This document shows positions 31,003 to 42,596 of a stretch of DNA of 64,000 nt, in pieces; position 1 is the first letter of the stretch; each line of letters opens with the position of its first letter. The notes under the pieces are model-generated. The model was not told the DNA's origin and did not search any database. It saw only the letters and a program-made list of their open reading frames with translations. Origin of the DNA: Natronospirillum sp. Lineage in GTDB: Bacteria > Pseudomonadota > Gammaproteobacteria > Pseudomonadales > Natronospirillaceae. The stretch covers positions 1-64,000 of the forward strand of contig NZ_JAIUMC010000002.1 in the NCBI RefSeq assembly GCF_022565775.1. Reading direction: 5' to 3'. The position numbers and the translations under genes are program-made.

Positions 31003-32052
31003 GTGTATCAACTGGCTACCTTAGCGTTAACGGTACTGGCTGTGTTCTGGCTGGTTGATGTTTTTGTCCTGGAGCGCCGGCGTCTGGCCATGGCTGCGGA
31101 GCAGGTACGCGCCGGCGCAGACGCCAGCGCGGTCGCCCCGCTACTGAAAAGCAGACCCTGGAGTTACCCGACCCAGTTGCTGGGCGCTCCGTTGATCATT
31201 CTGGTGCTCTGGCTGGCCATTCAGGACAGCCGGGACCTTGCGCTGCTGCTGATTATCGGCACGCTCTATGCGGGCTTGATCACCTTGCTGGACAGGTTGC
31301 TGATGCGGCGCCATCGCAAGGCTATAGCGGTGGCCTCCGACGATGAGGATACCGGGCGACTGGCACGCACCGACAGCAGCATTGTCGAATACTCGAAGAG
31401 CTTTTTTCCGGTATTGGCGCTGGTCGTGGTATTGCGCTCCTTTCTCTTCGAGCCTTATCAGATTCCCTCCGAATCCATGCGGCCTACACTGCTCGTCGGT
31501 GATTTTCTGCTGGTGAACAAGCATTCCTACGGGGTCCGTTTGCCGGTAGCCAAGACAGTGCTCTTTCCGGTTGATGAGCCGGCGCATGGCGATGTGATGG
31601 TGTTCAAGCCCCCGCACCGCGAAAACCAGAACTACATCAAGCGGGTGATGGCCAAGGGCGGCGACCATGTCCGCTACGACTATCAATCCCGAGATTTCTG
31701 GGTCAACGGTGAGCTGGTCGTGCGCGACCGCATCGAGCAGCGTACCGAACGGGGTCGCTCCATCAGTCTCTATGAAGAAACGCATGGTGAGCACACCTAC
31801 GAAATCTATCAGTTCGACAACTCGCCCACCCCGAACTGGCCGCCTCTGGACATGCAGGTACCCGAGGGGCATTATTTTGTGGTGGGTGACAATCGCGACA
31901 ACTCACTGGATTCGCGGTTCTGGCAGCAGCAATATGGCACCAGCCCGTTTGTTGACGGTCGGGAACTGCAGGGCAAGGCTGTGTTGCGCTGGATGTTCTG
32001 GCCCAGCCTGTTTACCGTGCCGTCTTTCAGCCGGTTTGGCCTGATACATTGA
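31003..32052 (+). CDS. lepB: Signal peptidase I (N-terminally extended)
   Basis: EPYQIPSESMRPTLLVGDFLLVNKHSYG, NYIKRVMAKGGD, VVGDNRDNSLDSR. Confidence 0.96.
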   Translation: MYQLATLALTVLAVFWLVDVFVLERRRLAMAAEQVRAGADASAVAPLLKSRPWSYPTQLLGAPLIILVLWLAIQDSRDLALLLIIGTLYAGLITLLDRLLMRRHRKAIAVASDDEDTGRLARTDSSIVEYSKSFFPVLALVVVLRSFLFEPYQIPSESMRPTLLVGDFLLVNKHSYGVRLPVAKTVLFPVDEPAHGDVMVFKPPHRENQNYIKRVMAKGGDHVRYDYQSRDFWVNGELVVRDRIEQRTERGRSISLYEETHGEHTYEIYQFDNSPTPNWPPLDMQVPEGHYFVVGDNRDNSLDSRFWQQQYGTSPFVDGRELQGKAVLRWMFWPSLFTVPSFSRFGLIH

Positions 32053-32062
32053 GGCAAAATGC

Positions 32063-32449
32063 ATGAATTCTGAGCCAATGCGCGCGCATCAACCCGGATT
32101 GCCTGGCCGTCAGCGTGGAGCGGGCAAGCTGATACTGCTGTTGATCCTGGTTGTGGTCCTATTTTTTGTCATGCTGGCGGTGCGTCTGGTGCCCGTCTAT
32201 GTTGAGTTCATGTATGCGCGCTCTATCGTCGAGAACACGCTGGAGGGCACCAGCGGTGAGTTTGACCGGCGCGAATTCCTGGACAGTTTTCAGCGTCGGG
32301 CGCGGGTGAATCAGGTCAACCTGGACAACAGTGTCTTCACCTTCTCCGGCCGCAATCCGGTGACCATCACCCTGGAGTATGAGCGTCGTGTACCCGTGAT
32401 GTTCAATGTGGACGCTGTAGCTTCATTCAACGAGCAGTACACCTACTGA
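32063..32449 (+). CDS. DUF4845-like membrane protein
   Basis: 128 aa, N-terminal TM, conserved position between lepB and rnc. Confidence 0.8.
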   Translation: MNSEPMRAHQPGLPGRQRGAGKLILLLILVVVLFFVMLAVRLVPVYVEFMYARSIVENTLEGTSGEFDRREFLDSFQRRARVNQVNLDNSVFTFSGRNPVTITLEYERRVPVMFNVDAVASFNEQYTY

Positions 32450-32450
32450 T

Positions 32451-33134
32451 ATGAACACCAATGATTTTGCACGCATTCAGCAGCGGCTGGGCTATGAGTT
32501 CAATGACCGTGGCTTGCTGCTGCAGGCATTGACGCATCGCAGCCATGGTGTGGACAACAATGAACGTCTGGAGTTTCTGGGAGATGCCATCCTCAACTGC
32601 ACGATTGCCCAGGCACTGTTCGAGCAGTTTCCGAAAGCCAGCGAAGGTGAACTGAGTCGCTACCGTGCTGCTCAGGTCAGAGGGGAAACACTGGCCGATA
32701 TCGCGCGCGAATTCGATCTCGGTCCCTGGTTGCGACTCGGTCCCGGGGAATTGAAAAGTGGCGGACACCGCCGGGCTTCCATTCTGGCCGACACTGTGGA
32801 AGCGCTGATCGGGGCGATCAGCCTGGATGGTGGCATGGCCATCGCACAGGCACGCGTGCTGGCCTGGTGGCAGAGCCGGCTCGAGAACACCGACCCGGAA
32901 CAGATGATGAAGGACCCGAAGACCCGCCTGCAGGAATACCAGCAGGGCCAGGGATCACCACTGCCTCGATATGAGGTGGTTGATATTTCCGGTCAGGCCC
33001 ATAATCAGACATTCACCGTCAGTTGCACGGTAGACCAGCTTGCAGACTCGGTGCTTGCCTCCGATACAAGTCGTCGTGGCGCAGAACAGGCCGCAGCACG
33101 TAAAACTCTTCGCCAATTGGGGCAGCAAACATGA
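32451..33134 (+). CDS. rnc: Ribonuclease III
   Basis: [20 protein letters not shown] signature, C-terminal dsRBD. Confidence 0.97.
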   Translation: MNTNDFARIQQRLGYEFNDRGLLLQALTHRSHGVDNNERLEFLGDAILNCTIAQALFEQFPKASEGELSRYRAAQVRGETLADIAREFDLGPWLRLGPGELKSGGHRRASILADTVEALIGAISLDGGMAIAQARVLAWWQSRLENTDPEQMMKDPKTRLQEYQQGQGSPLPRYEVVDISGQAHNQTFTVSCTVDQLADSVLASDTSRRGAEQAAARKTLRQLGQQT

Positions 33135-34063
33135 ACGAGCCTGATCAGGGCACTATAGAAGCAACCGGCAACGAGCAGTCGCACTGCGGTTATGTGGCCA
33201 TTGTCGGCCGCCCCAATGTGGGCAAGTCGACGCTGATGAATCACCTGTTGGGCCAGAAGCTCAGCATTACCTCACGCAAGCCGCAGACCACGCGGCACAG
33301 CATTCTGGGCATCCTGACCGAAGGCGAGTACCAGATCATCTTTGTCGATACGCCCGGCATTCATGACCCGGGCAATCGGGCCATGAATCAGTTCATGAAC
33401 CGGTCGGCCCTTTCCAGTCTGCGCGATGTGGACCTGGTGCTGTTTCTGGTTGACCGGACACACTGGACCGAGGAAGACGAGCTGGTGTTGCGGCACCTGG
33501 AGTCAGTGCGCTGCCCGGTTGCTCTGGTGATCAACAAGGTGGATCAGCTTGACGATCGAGGCGTGCTGTTGCCGTATATCGAGAAACTGCAACCGAGACG
33601 GGAGTTCGCCGAAGTATTCCCCATTTCAGCCTTGCATGAGCAGAACCTGGAGCCTGTCCGGGCCTGGTTGCTGGCCAACATGCCGGCAGGAACACATCTG
33701 TTTCCGGATGATCAGATCACTGATCGCACGATGCGGTTCATGACCGCCGAGATCATTCGGGAAAAGCTGATGCGCCAGTTGGGAGAAGAATTGCCCTATG
33801 CCGCAACGGTTGAAATCGAGTCCTGGGAGCAGGATGGTGGCCTGACAAGAATTCATGCCCTCATTCTGGTGGAGCGGGATGGACAGAAGCGCATCGTGAT
33901 CGGCTCCGGCGGAAGCCGGCTGAAGCAGATCGGGACCGACGCGCGCAAGGATATCGAACGGTTGCTGGACGCCAAGGTGATGCTGAATCTCTGGGTCAAG
34001 GTCAAGGCGGGCTGGTCTGATGATGAACGGGCACTGCGCAGCCTGGGTTATCGGGACGAATGA
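33131..34063 (+). CDS. era: GTPase Era
   Basis: [35 protein letters not shown] domain [19 protein letters not shown]. Confidence 0.98.
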   Translation: MNEPDQGTIEATGNEQSHCGYVAIVGRPNVGKSTLMNHLLGQKLSITSRKPQTTRHSILGILTEGEYQIIFVDTPGIHDPGNRAMNQFMNRSALSSLRDVDLVLFLVDRTHWTEEDELVLRHLESVRCPVALVINKVDQLDDRGVLLPYIEKLQPRREFAEVFPISALHEQNLEPVRAWLLANMPAGTHLFPDDQITDRTMRFMTAEIIREKLMRQLGEELPYAATVEIESWEQDGGLTRIHALILVERDGQKRIVIGSGGSRLKQIGTDARKDIERLLDAKVMLNLWVKVKAGWSDDERALRSLGYRDE

Positions 34064-34746
34064 TCGGGCTGCCGCCGGTCAATGCTTTCGTTTTGCAACG
34101 TACCCCGTATCGGGAAGAAAGCTGGTTGCTGCGTCTGCTGACCGCCGAGCAGGGCCAGGTGACGGCGCACTTTCGTGGCAGCGACCCGGTTTATCTGTAT
34201 CAACCCTATCATGCCGAGCTTCAGGGCCGTGATGAGTGGCAGCAATGCCGGCATCTGGAAATGGCTGGCCCGCTGCTGCGACTGCAGGGCAGGGCGGCTT
34301 ATCTGGCGCTCTACATCAATGAGCTGTGCGGCCGGCTGGTACCGCGCTGGGTCAACGCCGAAGACCTGTTCGGCACCTATTACGCGACCCTGAAGGCCCT
34401 GCAGGCAGGAGAGCCGGCAGAGCCACTTTTGCGCTATTTCGAGCGCCGGCTGCTGGCTGAGCTGGGTTTTGCGGTAGACTTTGCCGAAGATACCAATGGC
34501 GATCCGATACAGGCCGACCGACACTATCGGTTCGACGGTCACAACCGATTCATCTTCTCGACACAGGGGCCTTTCCCCGGACAGAGCCTGCTCGGCATCG
34601 ACCGGAATCACTATGCCGACCAGGAGGTGCGCCGCGTGGCCAAAGCTGTTTTCCGGCAGGCACTGAAGGCGCAACTCGGCGAGCAGGCGCTGAGCAGCCG
34701 CGACCTGTTCAGGGCCGCTTTCAGGCAGGAGGATCATTCCGCATGA
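34060..34746 (+). CDS. recO: DNA repair protein RecO
   Basis: [33 protein letters not shown]-terminal OB; position after era. Confidence 0.92.
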   Translation: MIGLPPVNAFVLQRTPYREESWLLRLLTAEQGQVTAHFRGSDPVYLYQPYHAELQGRDEWQQCRHLEMAGPLLRLQGRAAYLALYINELCGRLVPRWVNAEDLFGTYYATLKALQAGEPAEPLLRYFERRLLAELGFAVDFAEDTNGDPIQADRHYRFDGHNRFIFSTQGPFPGQSLLGIDRNHYADQEVRRVAKAVFRQALKAQLGEQALSSRDLFRAAFRQEDHSA

Positions 34747-35129
34747 TCATCGGTATTGGAACGGACATAGTGCGCATTGCGCGCATGGAAGGTGCCTGGC
34801 AGCGTCATGGCGAGCGCATGGCTGAGCGCATCCTGACACCGGGTGAGCGCCAGAAGTTCGCAAAACTGAACCAGCCTGTTCGCTTTCTCGCCAAACGCTG
34901 GGCCGCCAAGGAAGCCATTGCCAAGGCGCTGGGAACCGGCATTCGGGGCGGCGTCGGGTTTCAGAGCATGGAAATCGGCAACAATGATCTGGGTCGACCG
35001 GAGGTCACCCTGCTGGGCGGGGCCGCCGATCGGCTGCAGCAGCTGGGTGGTGGGCAATGCTGGCTGACCCTGTCCGATGAGGCGGAATTTGCTGTGGCTT
35101 TTGCTGTGATCGATCTTGGCGACGCCTGA
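34743..35129 (+). CDS. acpS: Holo-[acyl-carrier-protein] synthase
   Basis: [36 protein letters not shown]. Confidence 0.96.
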   Translation: MIIGIGTDIVRIARMEGAWQRHGERMAERILTPGERQKFAKLNQPVRFLAKRWAAKEAIAKALGTGIRGGVGFQSMEIGNNDLGRPEVTLLGGAADRLQQLGGGQCWLTLSDEAEFAVAFAVIDLGDA

Positions 35130-35146
35130 AGGAAGGCATCAGAGCG

Positions 35147-37915
35147 CTATAGCGCCGGATTGCTGGCTTCTTCCAGCCATTGCTCCCAGTTTTCCTGTTC
35201 ACTCCACTGCAGCACCCGGTCCATGGCCGCCTGGACTTTGGCCAGGGCGCCGGGAATTTGGTCCGTTTCCTGCTGTTTGAGCAGGCTTTCAAGCTCGTGC
35301 AGCGTGGCTTCCAGTTCCATGACACCGCAATAGCGGGTGACCCCGTGGAGTGAATGAACCCGCTCCAGCAGCATATCCTGATCGGTACCCAGCAAGGACG
35401 CCAGATGCCACTGGCTCTCATAAAGCTGGTCCAGCAAGCCCTGGAACATCTCGCGAGCCAACGTGCCTTTGCCTCCGGCCCGGCGCAAGCCAATAGCAAA
35501 ATCGACCGGCAGATTGGCATCGGCGCCTGCTTCAGGTGCCGGTTCGACATCGTCACCCGCGGGCTGCGGCAACGAGGGTGCCTGATGTCGGGCGCCGGCC
35601 TGCAGGTCCGTGCCGGTCCAGTGCAGAATGGACTGAATAAGCTGCTGTTCACTGATGGGTTTGGTGATGTAGTCATCAAAGCCCGAGCGCATCAGATCAT
35701 CCTGTTCCTGCGGCAAGGCATGGGCCGTCAAGGCAATGACAGGCAGGTGCTTGTCTGCGGTTTCGTGGCGCCTGATTTCCCGGGTTGCCGTAATGCCGTC
35801 CATCACGGGCATCTGTATGTCCATGAACACCAGGTCATAATGGTGTTGGCTGATGTGGGCCATGGCGTCACTGCCGTCTTCTGCTTCGTCTGGCTGAATG
35901 CCATAGTCACTGAGAAACGCTTCGAGCAGTTTTCGGTTGGTCTCATTGTCGTCCACCAGCAGTATGCGGGGCAGGCGAGCGGGTGTGTCGGCCTGCATCT
36001 GGCTGTCGGCTTTCAGAACCTGTTCACACAGGGAGCGCAACCGCCGTTGCCGCACCGGTTTGGTCAGCATGCCGCTGGCCAGTTGCTCCAGTTCACGCAG
36101 GGCATCACTTTGGTCATTGTGTCGGGTCATGATCAGTACCGGGGTGTCCTGCTCCCGGGCCTGTTGCGTCAGTGTGTGCAGCCATTCCGCCTGCTCCGGC
36201 CGCCAAGTCAGCAACAGTATTTGTCCCGCAACAGCAGGCTCTGTCGTCAGGTCGGGCAGGGTACCGGTCTCCAGACTGTCCACTGTCATGCCCCAGCGTT
36301 CAAGATGATGGCGCAGCGCCAGAGCAGGCAATTCTTCCGGCTCCCAGAGCCAGGTGCGTACCCCGGTCATGACGGTCGCTGAAGACTGTTCCTGCTCGGT
36401 ACTGGCAGCCTGCTCGAAATCGATCAGCACCGCGAAGGTGGCGCCTTCTCCTTCAACACTGTCCACCTCGATCTTGCCGGACATTTGCTGCACCAGACGC
36501 TGACAGATGATCAGGCCAAGTCCGGTACCGCCAAAACGTCTGGAGGTTGAAGCATCTGCCTGGCTGAAGGCCCGAAACAGGGTTTTCTGCTTGTCTCTGG
36601 AAATGCCGGGGCCGGTGTCGGTTACGGCCAGACGCACCCGATGGTGGGTGGAAGACTGGCCTTCGGAGGCGACGCGCACCACCACATGGCCTTCGTCTGT
36701 GAATTTGACGGCATTATTGACCAGATTGGTGATCACCTGGCGCAGACGCAATGGATCGCCAACCACCTGTTGCGGTACATCGTCATAGACCATGATGGCC
36801 AGTTCGAGCGACTTCTCATGGGCAATGGGGGCCATCATGTCGAGGACATCTTCCACCAGTTCGCGCAGATTGATCTGCCGCCGTTCCAGTTCCAGCTTGC
36901 CAGCGTCCAGTTTCAGGAAATCGAGAATGTCGTTGATGATCACCAGCAGACTCTCTGACGACTGGCGAATGGTGGTGACATAGTCGCGCTGTTTCTGGTC
37001 CAGTGAGGTGCGATCCAGCAGCTTTATGAAGCCGATCACGCCATTCAGCGGGGTGCGGATTTCATGGCTCATGTTGGCCAGAAACTGGGTTTTGGCCTCA
37101 TTGGCTTCCATGGCTTCGCGGCGTGCCGAGCTCAACTGGATATTCTGGATCTCGAGGGTTTCCAGTGTTTCCCGCAGATCCTGCGTTGCCTGATCGACAC
37201 TCTGCTGCATTTCATCCCGTGCGTTTTCCAGATCCTCGGCCAGGCGGTTTACCCCTTCACCAAGGGCGCGCAGGTCGCCACCGCGCGCCAGTTCCGTGCG
37301 CTGATCCAGACGACCCTCTGACAGATCACGCAGGGTGTCGAGGACCTGGTAAAAGGGTCGGGTGATCGGGCGACCCAGGGCAAGCACAAGCAGCCAGATA
37401 AGGCCCACACCACCAACGGAAATCAGTGCGCCCAGAGAGATCAGTCGATAATTGTTGAGCGTCAGGTCATTGGTTGAAAAGTCGATCTGCAGCCAGCCCT
37501 GTGGCGCCGTGGCGTCGGCATCAATATACAGTGGCGCGATCAGGCGGTGCCAGTTGCCGTCCTGAAAGCGGGTCAGGGTATTGGGCAGTGCGTCAGTGTT
37601 CTGGTCGGCCAGCTCGACCTGGGCACCCCGTCCGAGCGTGACGCTGCCATCCTGGTGCAGTATCTGCACCGCACGTGCCTGCGGCACATTGAGAATGTCC
37701 TGCGCCGCGCGCTCCAGCAGCTGTTGATCTTCCAGGCGCAACGCCGCGATCACCGAGGGCGTGACGGCCTGGGTCAGAACTTGGGTCTGGGTGCGGAACT
37801 GCTGCTGTGACTGCCAGATCTGGGTGAGCGCAAAGTAGACGGCCAGCAGCAGGGCAAACACCAGGGCCGGAATCAGAGCCAGCTGGAGGAGTCGGCGGTG
37901 CAGGCTGGATTGCAT
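35147..37915 (-). CDS. gacS: GacS/BarA-type tripartite hybrid sensor histidine kinase (HAMP-HK-REC-HPt)
   Basis: 922 aa; [32 protein letters not shown], receiver [13 protein letters not shown], HPt-like [13 protein letters not shown]; divergent from cysM. Confidence 0.9.
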   Translation of the reverse strand: MQSSLHRRLLQLALIPALVFALLLAVYFALTQIWQSQQQFRTQTQVLTQAVTPSVIAALRLEDQQLLERAAQDILNVPQARAVQILHQDGSVTLGRGAQVELADQNTDALPNTLTRFQDGNWHRLIAPLYIDADATAPQGWLQIDFSTNDLTLNNYRLISLGALISVGGVGLIWLLVLALGRPITRPFYQVLDTLRDLSEGRLDQRTELARGGDLRALGEGVNRLAEDLENARDEMQQSVDQATQDLRETLETLEIQNIQLSSARREAMEANEAKTQFLANMSHEIRTPLNGVIGFIKLLDRTSLDQKQRDYVTTIRQSSESLLVIINDILDFLKLDAGKLELERRQINLRELVEDVLDMMAPIAHEKSLELAIMVYDDVPQQVVGDPLRLRQVITNLVNNAVKFTDEGHVVVRVASEGQSSTHHRVRLAVTDTGPGISRDKQKTLFRAFSQADASTSRRFGGTGLGLIICQRLVQQMSGKIEVDSVEGEGATFAVLIDFEQAASTEQEQSSATVMTGVRTWLWEPEELPALALRHHLERWGMTVDSLETGTLPDLTTEPAVAGQILLLTWRPEQAEWLHTLTQQAREQDTPVLIMTRHNDQSDALRELEQLASGMLTKPVRQRRLRSLCEQVLKADSQMQADTPARLPRILLVDDNETNRKLLEAFLSDYGIQPDEAEDGSDAMAHISQHHYDLVFMDIQMPVMDGITATREIRRHETADKHLPVIALTAHALPQEQDDLMRSGFDDYITKPISEQQLIQSILHWTGTDLQAGARHQAPSLPQPAGDDVEPAPEAGADANLPVDFAIGLRRAGGKGTLAREMFQGLLDQLYESQWHLASLLGTDQDMLLERVHSLHGVTRYCGVMELEATLHELESLLKQQETDQIPGALAKVQAAMDRVLQWSEQENWEQWLEEASNPAL

Positions 37916-38080
37916 GATTTATGGCTACCGGTGGTGCTCTCGACATAGGGAGAGTAAAGCCGGGCGTGGCCAGCGTCAATTTCCTGAACTAGATTACCCA
38001 TGTGCAGCCATAGTCGGTACACTACGCTCCCAGAAAAACGCACCCTGAAAATGCATGATTGATCTGACAGCGAGGGCAGC

Positions 38081-38983
38081 ATGGCCTCTGACGATTTCCC
38101 GACCATTGCAGACTTTGTAGGCAACACACCGCTGGTGAAGCTGCAGCGCCTGCCGGGCGATACCAGCAATGTCATTCTGGGCAAGCTGGAAGGGAATAAT
38201 CCCGCAGGGTCCGTCAAGGACAGGCCAGCCGTGTCGATGATCCGGCAGGCCCAGGCACGAGGCGACATCAAGCCGGGTGACACGCTGATTGAAGCCACCA
38301 GTGGCAATACCGGAATCGCCCTGGCCATGGCTGCAGCCATCATGGGGTATCGCATGAAGCTGATCATGCCGGATCACATGAGTGCAGAGCGCAAGGCGTC
38401 TATGGCTGCCTTTGGTGCCGAATTGATTCTGGTGAGCCAGGAAGAAGGCATGGAAGGTGCAAGAGATCTGGCCGACACGCTGCAGGCTCGGGGCGAAGGC
38501 CTGGTGCTGAACCAGTTCGGGAATCTGGACAACCCGCGTGCCCACTATGAGGGCACAGGCCCAGAAATCTGGGCGCAGACGCAGGGCAAGGTAACTCATT
38601 TTGTCAGTTCCATGGGTACCACGGGCACCATCATGGGGGTGTCGAGATATCTCAAGGAGCAGAATCCGGATGTCTGTATCGTAGGGTTGCAGCCGGCTGA
38701 CGGCGCACAGATACCGGGTATCCGGCGCTGGCCGGAAGCCTATCTGCCGTCGATCTTCGAGCGGCAGCGGGTGGACGAAATTATTGATATACCGCAGCAG
38801 GCGGCCGAAGACACCATGCGGCGGCTGGCCAGTGAAGAAGGCATATTCTGCGGTGTGTCCTCCGGGGGCTCGGTCTGGGCAGCGCTGGAGTTGTCAAAAA
38901 GGCTTGAGAACGCAGTGATCGTCGCCATCATCTGCGACCGCGGCGACCGTTACCTCTCGACCGGGGTATTCGCGTCGCGCTGA
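38081..38983 (+). CDS. cysM: Cysteine synthase B
   Basis: NPAGSVKDRPAVSMI, EATSGNTGIALAMAAAIMGY. Confidence 0.96.
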   Translation: MASDDFPTIADFVGNTPLVKLQRLPGDTSNVILGKLEGNNPAGSVKDRPAVSMIRQAQARGDIKPGDTLIEATSGNTGIALAMAAAIMGYRMKLIMPDHMSAERKASMAAFGAELILVSQEEGMEGARDLADTLQARGEGLVLNQFGNLDNPRAHYEGTGPEIWAQTQGKVTHFVSSMGTTGTIMGVSRYLKEQNPDVCIVGLQPADGAQIPGIRRWPEAYLPSIFERQRVDEIIDIPQQAAEDTMRRLASEEGIFCGVSSGGSVWAALELSKRLENAVIVAIICDRGDRYLSTGVFASR

Positions 38984-39001
38984 CGCTGTACGAGGTCTGA
39001 A

Positions 39002-41254
39002 ATGGTTAAAGTCAGAGACGAACAGCCGGTATCCATGGACGGTACAGTCAATCTTGAAGCCTGGATGCAGCGGCTGAGAGATCGCACTGTATTGCTCGAT
39101 GAAGATGAGTTGCTGCGTGCCTGTCGCATAGCCCGGCGGGCCGAAGAAGAAGCTCTGGGCGCAGAACACATTTGGTCGGATGTCACCAGCAGTTTCCGCA
39201 CCGGTCTGGAAATGGCCGAGATACTGGCCGGCCTGAACATGGACCAGGAGACGCTGGAAGCCGCCGTCCTGTATCGCAGTGTGCGCGAGGGCAAGCTGCA
39301 GCTTGAAACCGTGCGTGACCAGTTTGGCCCGCAGGTGGCCAACCTGGTAGAAGGCGTGCTGCGCATGGCGGCCATCCAGCAGAAGCATCGCGGTACGCGC
39401 AAGGCGGTGCTCGGCCAGAGTGGCTCTCAGGCGGAAAATGTGCGTCGCATGCTGGTGGCCATGATCAACGACGTGCGTGTGGCACTGATCAAGATTGCCG
39501 AACGGACCTGCGCCATCCGGGCGGTGAAGAACAGTCCGGCCGCCAAGCGTCACCGGGTGGCTCGCGAGGTGTTCGATGTCTATGCCCCGCTGGCGCACCG
39601 GCTGGGGGTCGGCCATGTCAAATGGGAACTGGAAGACCTCTCGTTCCGCTATCTGTACCCCACGGAATACAAGAAAATTGCACGCCTGCTGGATGAAAAG
39701 CGGTTGGCGCGCGAAGCCTATGTCCGGGAAGTCATTGCCACCCTGCAGCAGAAACTGGATGAAGCCAGCATTCAGGGCAAGGTGAATGGCCGGGTCAAGC
39801 ACATCTATTCGATCTGGCGCAAGATGCAGCGCAAGAACATCAGTTTCTCCCAGGTGTATGATATCCGTGCCGTGCGCATCATGGTGCCCGAGGTGCGTGA
39901 CTGTTACAGCGTGCTGGGTATCGTGCACTCCACCTGGCGCAATATTCCCAAGGAATTTGACGACTACATCGCCTCACCCAAGCCCAATGGGTACCGCTCG
40001 CTGCATACGGCGGTGATCGGGCCGGAGGGCAAGGTGGTGGAAATCCAGATCCGCACCGAACAGATGCATGAAGATGCGGAGTTGGGTGTGTGTGCACATT
40101 GGCGCTACAAGGGCACCGACGTACGTTCGGCCAGCCAGGGCTATGAAGACAAGATGGCCTGGTTGCGCCAGGTTCTGGAGTGGCATGACGAGCTGGCTGA
40201 AGTGGACCAGGGTGTTGATGATGTGCAACGCGAGGTCATCAATGACCGCATCTATGTGCTGACCCCGGAAGGCCACATCGTGGATATGCCCTCCGGTGCC
40301 ACGCCGGTCGACTTCGCCTATAGAGTGCATACCGAAATTGGCCATGCCTGCCGGGGCGCCAAGGTCAATGGCCGCATGGTGCCGCTCAATCACACACTGC
40401 AGATTGGTGACCAAGTGGAAGTACTGACCGGGGCCAACAGCCACCCCAGCCGGGACTGGCTGAACAGCGATCTCGGTTACGTCAACACCTCCCGTGCGCG
40501 CGCCAAGGTGGCCGCCTGGTTCAAGGCCCAGGACAGAGAGCAAAATATCGCCGATGGGCGGCAGGCACTGCAGCGAGAAATCAAGCGCTTTGGCCTGCAG
40601 GTGCCGGACTATGCACAGTTGGCCACCGCCATGAAGCAGAATTCTGCCGAGGACCTGTTTGCTGCTATCGGCGCCGGTGATCTGCGCCTGATGCAGGTTG
40701 TGCATGCGCTCGAGCGCGAGCAGCGACCGGAGCCGGAAATCAGGGAGCTGCCGACCTCGCGGCCCAGGGATACCGGTTCGGTTGACAGTGACCTTTATAT
40801 CCAGGGCGTGGGCAACCTGTTGACCACTATGGCCAAATGCTGCAAGCCGGTGCCGGGAGACGCCATTGTTGGCTATGTCACCCAAGGTCGAGGGGTGTCG
40901 ATTCATCGCGAGGATTGCGTGAACCTGCTGCAACTGCGCAGCACGGAGCCGGAGCGCATCATTGAAGTCAGCTGGGGGCGTGAGGTCCATCATGCTTATC
41001 CGGTGGATGTCATTATCGAGGCCCATGACCGGACTGGCCTGCTGCGCGATATCATGATGGTGCTGGCCAACTCGCACGTGAATGTACTGGCTGCGAATAC
41101 CCTGTCCGACAAGCAGGAGACCACCGCCCGCATCAGGCTGACGCTGGAGATCGACGGCCTGCAGCGCCTCAGTCGGGTCTTCAGTCAGATCGAGAAGATT
41201 CCCAATGTCGTGGAATGCCGACGCCTGTCTGATCAGGCCAGTGGTGCCACATGA
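39002..41254 (+). CDS. relA: (p)ppGpp synthetase RelA
   Basis: 750 aa; degenerate HD region, VYDIRAVRIMVPEVRDCYSVLGIVH, SPKPNGYRSLHTAV, TGS and ACT domains. Confidence 0.96.
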   Translation: MVKVRDEQPVSMDGTVNLEAWMQRLRDRTVLLDEDELLRACRIARRAEEEALGAEHIWSDVTSSFRTGLEMAEILAGLNMDQETLEAAVLYRSVREGKLQLETVRDQFGPQVANLVEGVLRMAAIQQKHRGTRKAVLGQSGSQAENVRRMLVAMINDVRVALIKIAERTCAIRAVKNSPAAKRHRVAREVFDVYAPLAHRLGVGHVKWELEDLSFRYLYPTEYKKIARLLDEKRLAREAYVREVIATLQQKLDEASIQGKVNGRVKHIYSIWRKMQRKNISFSQVYDIRAVRIMVPEVRDCYSVLGIVHSTWRNIPKEFDDYIASPKPNGYRSLHTAVIGPEGKVVEIQIRTEQMHEDAELGVCAHWRYKGTDVRSASQGYEDKMAWLRQVLEWHDELAEVDQGVDDVQREVINDRIYVLTPEGHIVDMPSGATPVDFAYRVHTEIGHACRGAKVNGRMVPLNHTLQIGDQVEVLTGANSHPSRDWLNSDLGYVNTSRARAKVAAWFKAQDREQNIADGRQALQREIKRFGLQVPDYAQLATAMKQNSAEDLFAAIGAGDLRLMQVVHALEREQRPEPEIRELPTSRPRDTGSVDSDLYIQGVGNLLTTMAKCCKPVPGDAIVGYVTQGRGVSIHREDCVNLLQLRSTEPERIIEVSWGREVHHAYPVDVIIEAHDRTGLLRDIMMVLANSHVNVLAANTLSDKQETTARIRLTLEIDGLQRLSRVFSQIEKIPNVVECRRLSDQASGAT

Positions 41255-42087
41255 GTGAGGCGCAGCGTTTTCAGCTTGATGATCTGCTGACTCTGATGGC
41301 GCGCCTGCGTGATCCGGATGACGGCTGCCCCTGGGATCTGAAACAGACGTTTGCCACCATCGTACCGCACACGCTGGAAGAGGTGTACGAGGTTGTCGAC
41401 ACCATAGAGCGTGAGGATTGGACGCATTTGCGCGAAGAGCTGGGCGACCTGCTGTTTCAGGTGGTCTTCTATGCCCGGCTTGCCGAAGAGCGGGGCGATT
41501 TCAGTTTCCAGGATGTTGTTCATGACATCACCGCCAAATTGCTGCGGCGCCATCCGCATGTGTTTCCCGACGGCACCCTGGAAAGTCGTCGCGGTGCAGA
41601 TGCCGTGAGCACGCAGCAGGTAGCCGCCAACTGGGAGCGTATCAAGGCGGAAGAAAAATCGTCTGCAGAGGCAATACCCGCCAGCGTGCTGGGCGATGTG
41701 CCGCTGGCGCTGCCGGGGATGGCCCGCGCGACCAAATTGCAGAAGAAAGCCTCCCGAGTCGGCTTTGACTGGAACCATGTCGACCCGGTGTGGTCCATGC
41801 TGGAGTCGGAACTGACGGAACTGCGCGAAGCAAGCGCCAGTGGCGATATCGACCATATGGAAGCCGAACTGGGTGACATATTGTTTGCCACCGTGAATCT
41901 GGCGCGGCATCTGAAACTGGACCCGGAGCGCGCGCTGCGCCGCACCAACGACAAGTTCACCCGGCGCTTTCAGTATATCGAGCAGGCGCTGCAGGCTCAG
42001 GGAAAAGCACCGCAGGAAGCCAGTCTCGAAGAGATGGATGCCCTGTGGCAGGCCGCCAAGAAGGGTGGCAGTGAGACGCCTCGCTGA
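41251..42087 (+). CDS. mazG: Nucleoside triphosphate pyrophosphohydrolase MazG
   Basis: LRDPDDGCPWDLKQTFATIVPHTLEEVYEVVDTIE. Confidence 0.96.
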   Translation: MSEAQRFQLDDLLTLMARLRDPDDGCPWDLKQTFATIVPHTLEEVYEVVDTIEREDWTHLREELGDLLFQVVFYARLAEERGDFSFQDVVHDITAKLLRRHPHVFPDGTLESRRGADAVSTQQVAANWERIKAEEKSSAEAIPASVLGDVPLALPGMARATKLQKKASRVGFDWNHVDPVWSMLESELTELREASASGDIDHMEAELGDILFATVNLARHLKLDPERALRRTNDKFTRRFQYIEQALQAQGKAPQEASLEEMDALWQAAKKGGSETPR

Positions 42088-42146
42088 GCCTGACCGAATT
42101 CAATTCTTTACCAGACACCACCAGAAAAAAGGAGCGATCCATCCTG

Positions 42147-42596
42147 ATGTCCAGAAAGCTGTCGTATCGTGGCACACTTGCCGTAATGTTCATGGCGATC
42201 CTGCCGGGTGCGGCCATAGCGCACGAGTGTACGACGACGCATCCGCTGATCTCCTCCGAGGGCGATGGGTTGATGCTGTTTCAGACCATTGTCGAAGACT
42301 GGGATGTATTGCGCGACCGCATCAAGGCGACCGGCGCGGTTACCCTGATTGACGCCCTGGAGGCAAACGCCGAAGATGTGGTATCGGAGGCGGTCAGCCT
42401 GACGCGTTCCGCGCAGGTCGAACAGCGCGTTGTCGATGCTGACGGCCGGACCTGGGAGTTTTTCTGGGGGCTGGCCGATCACCATGGAGACTGCACGGAA
42501 GTGCAGGTGCAGATACGCTGGGCGACCGGAGCCTGGACACCTGACTTGTCCGGTGAGTTCTGGCTGCCGGTACAGCATGCACTGGAGGAAGATTGA
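42147..42596 (+). CDS. Secreted protein of unknown function
   Basis: 149 aa; signal peptide ending near AIAHEC; 4-nt overlap with next gene. Confidence 0.65.
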   Translation: MSRKLSYRGTLAVMFMAILPGAAIAHECTTTHPLISSEGDGLMLFQTIVEDWDVLRDRIKATGAVTLIDALEANAEDVVSEAVSLTRSAQVEQRVVDADGRTWEFFWGLADHHGDCTEVQVQIRWATGAWTPDLSGEFWLPVQHALEED

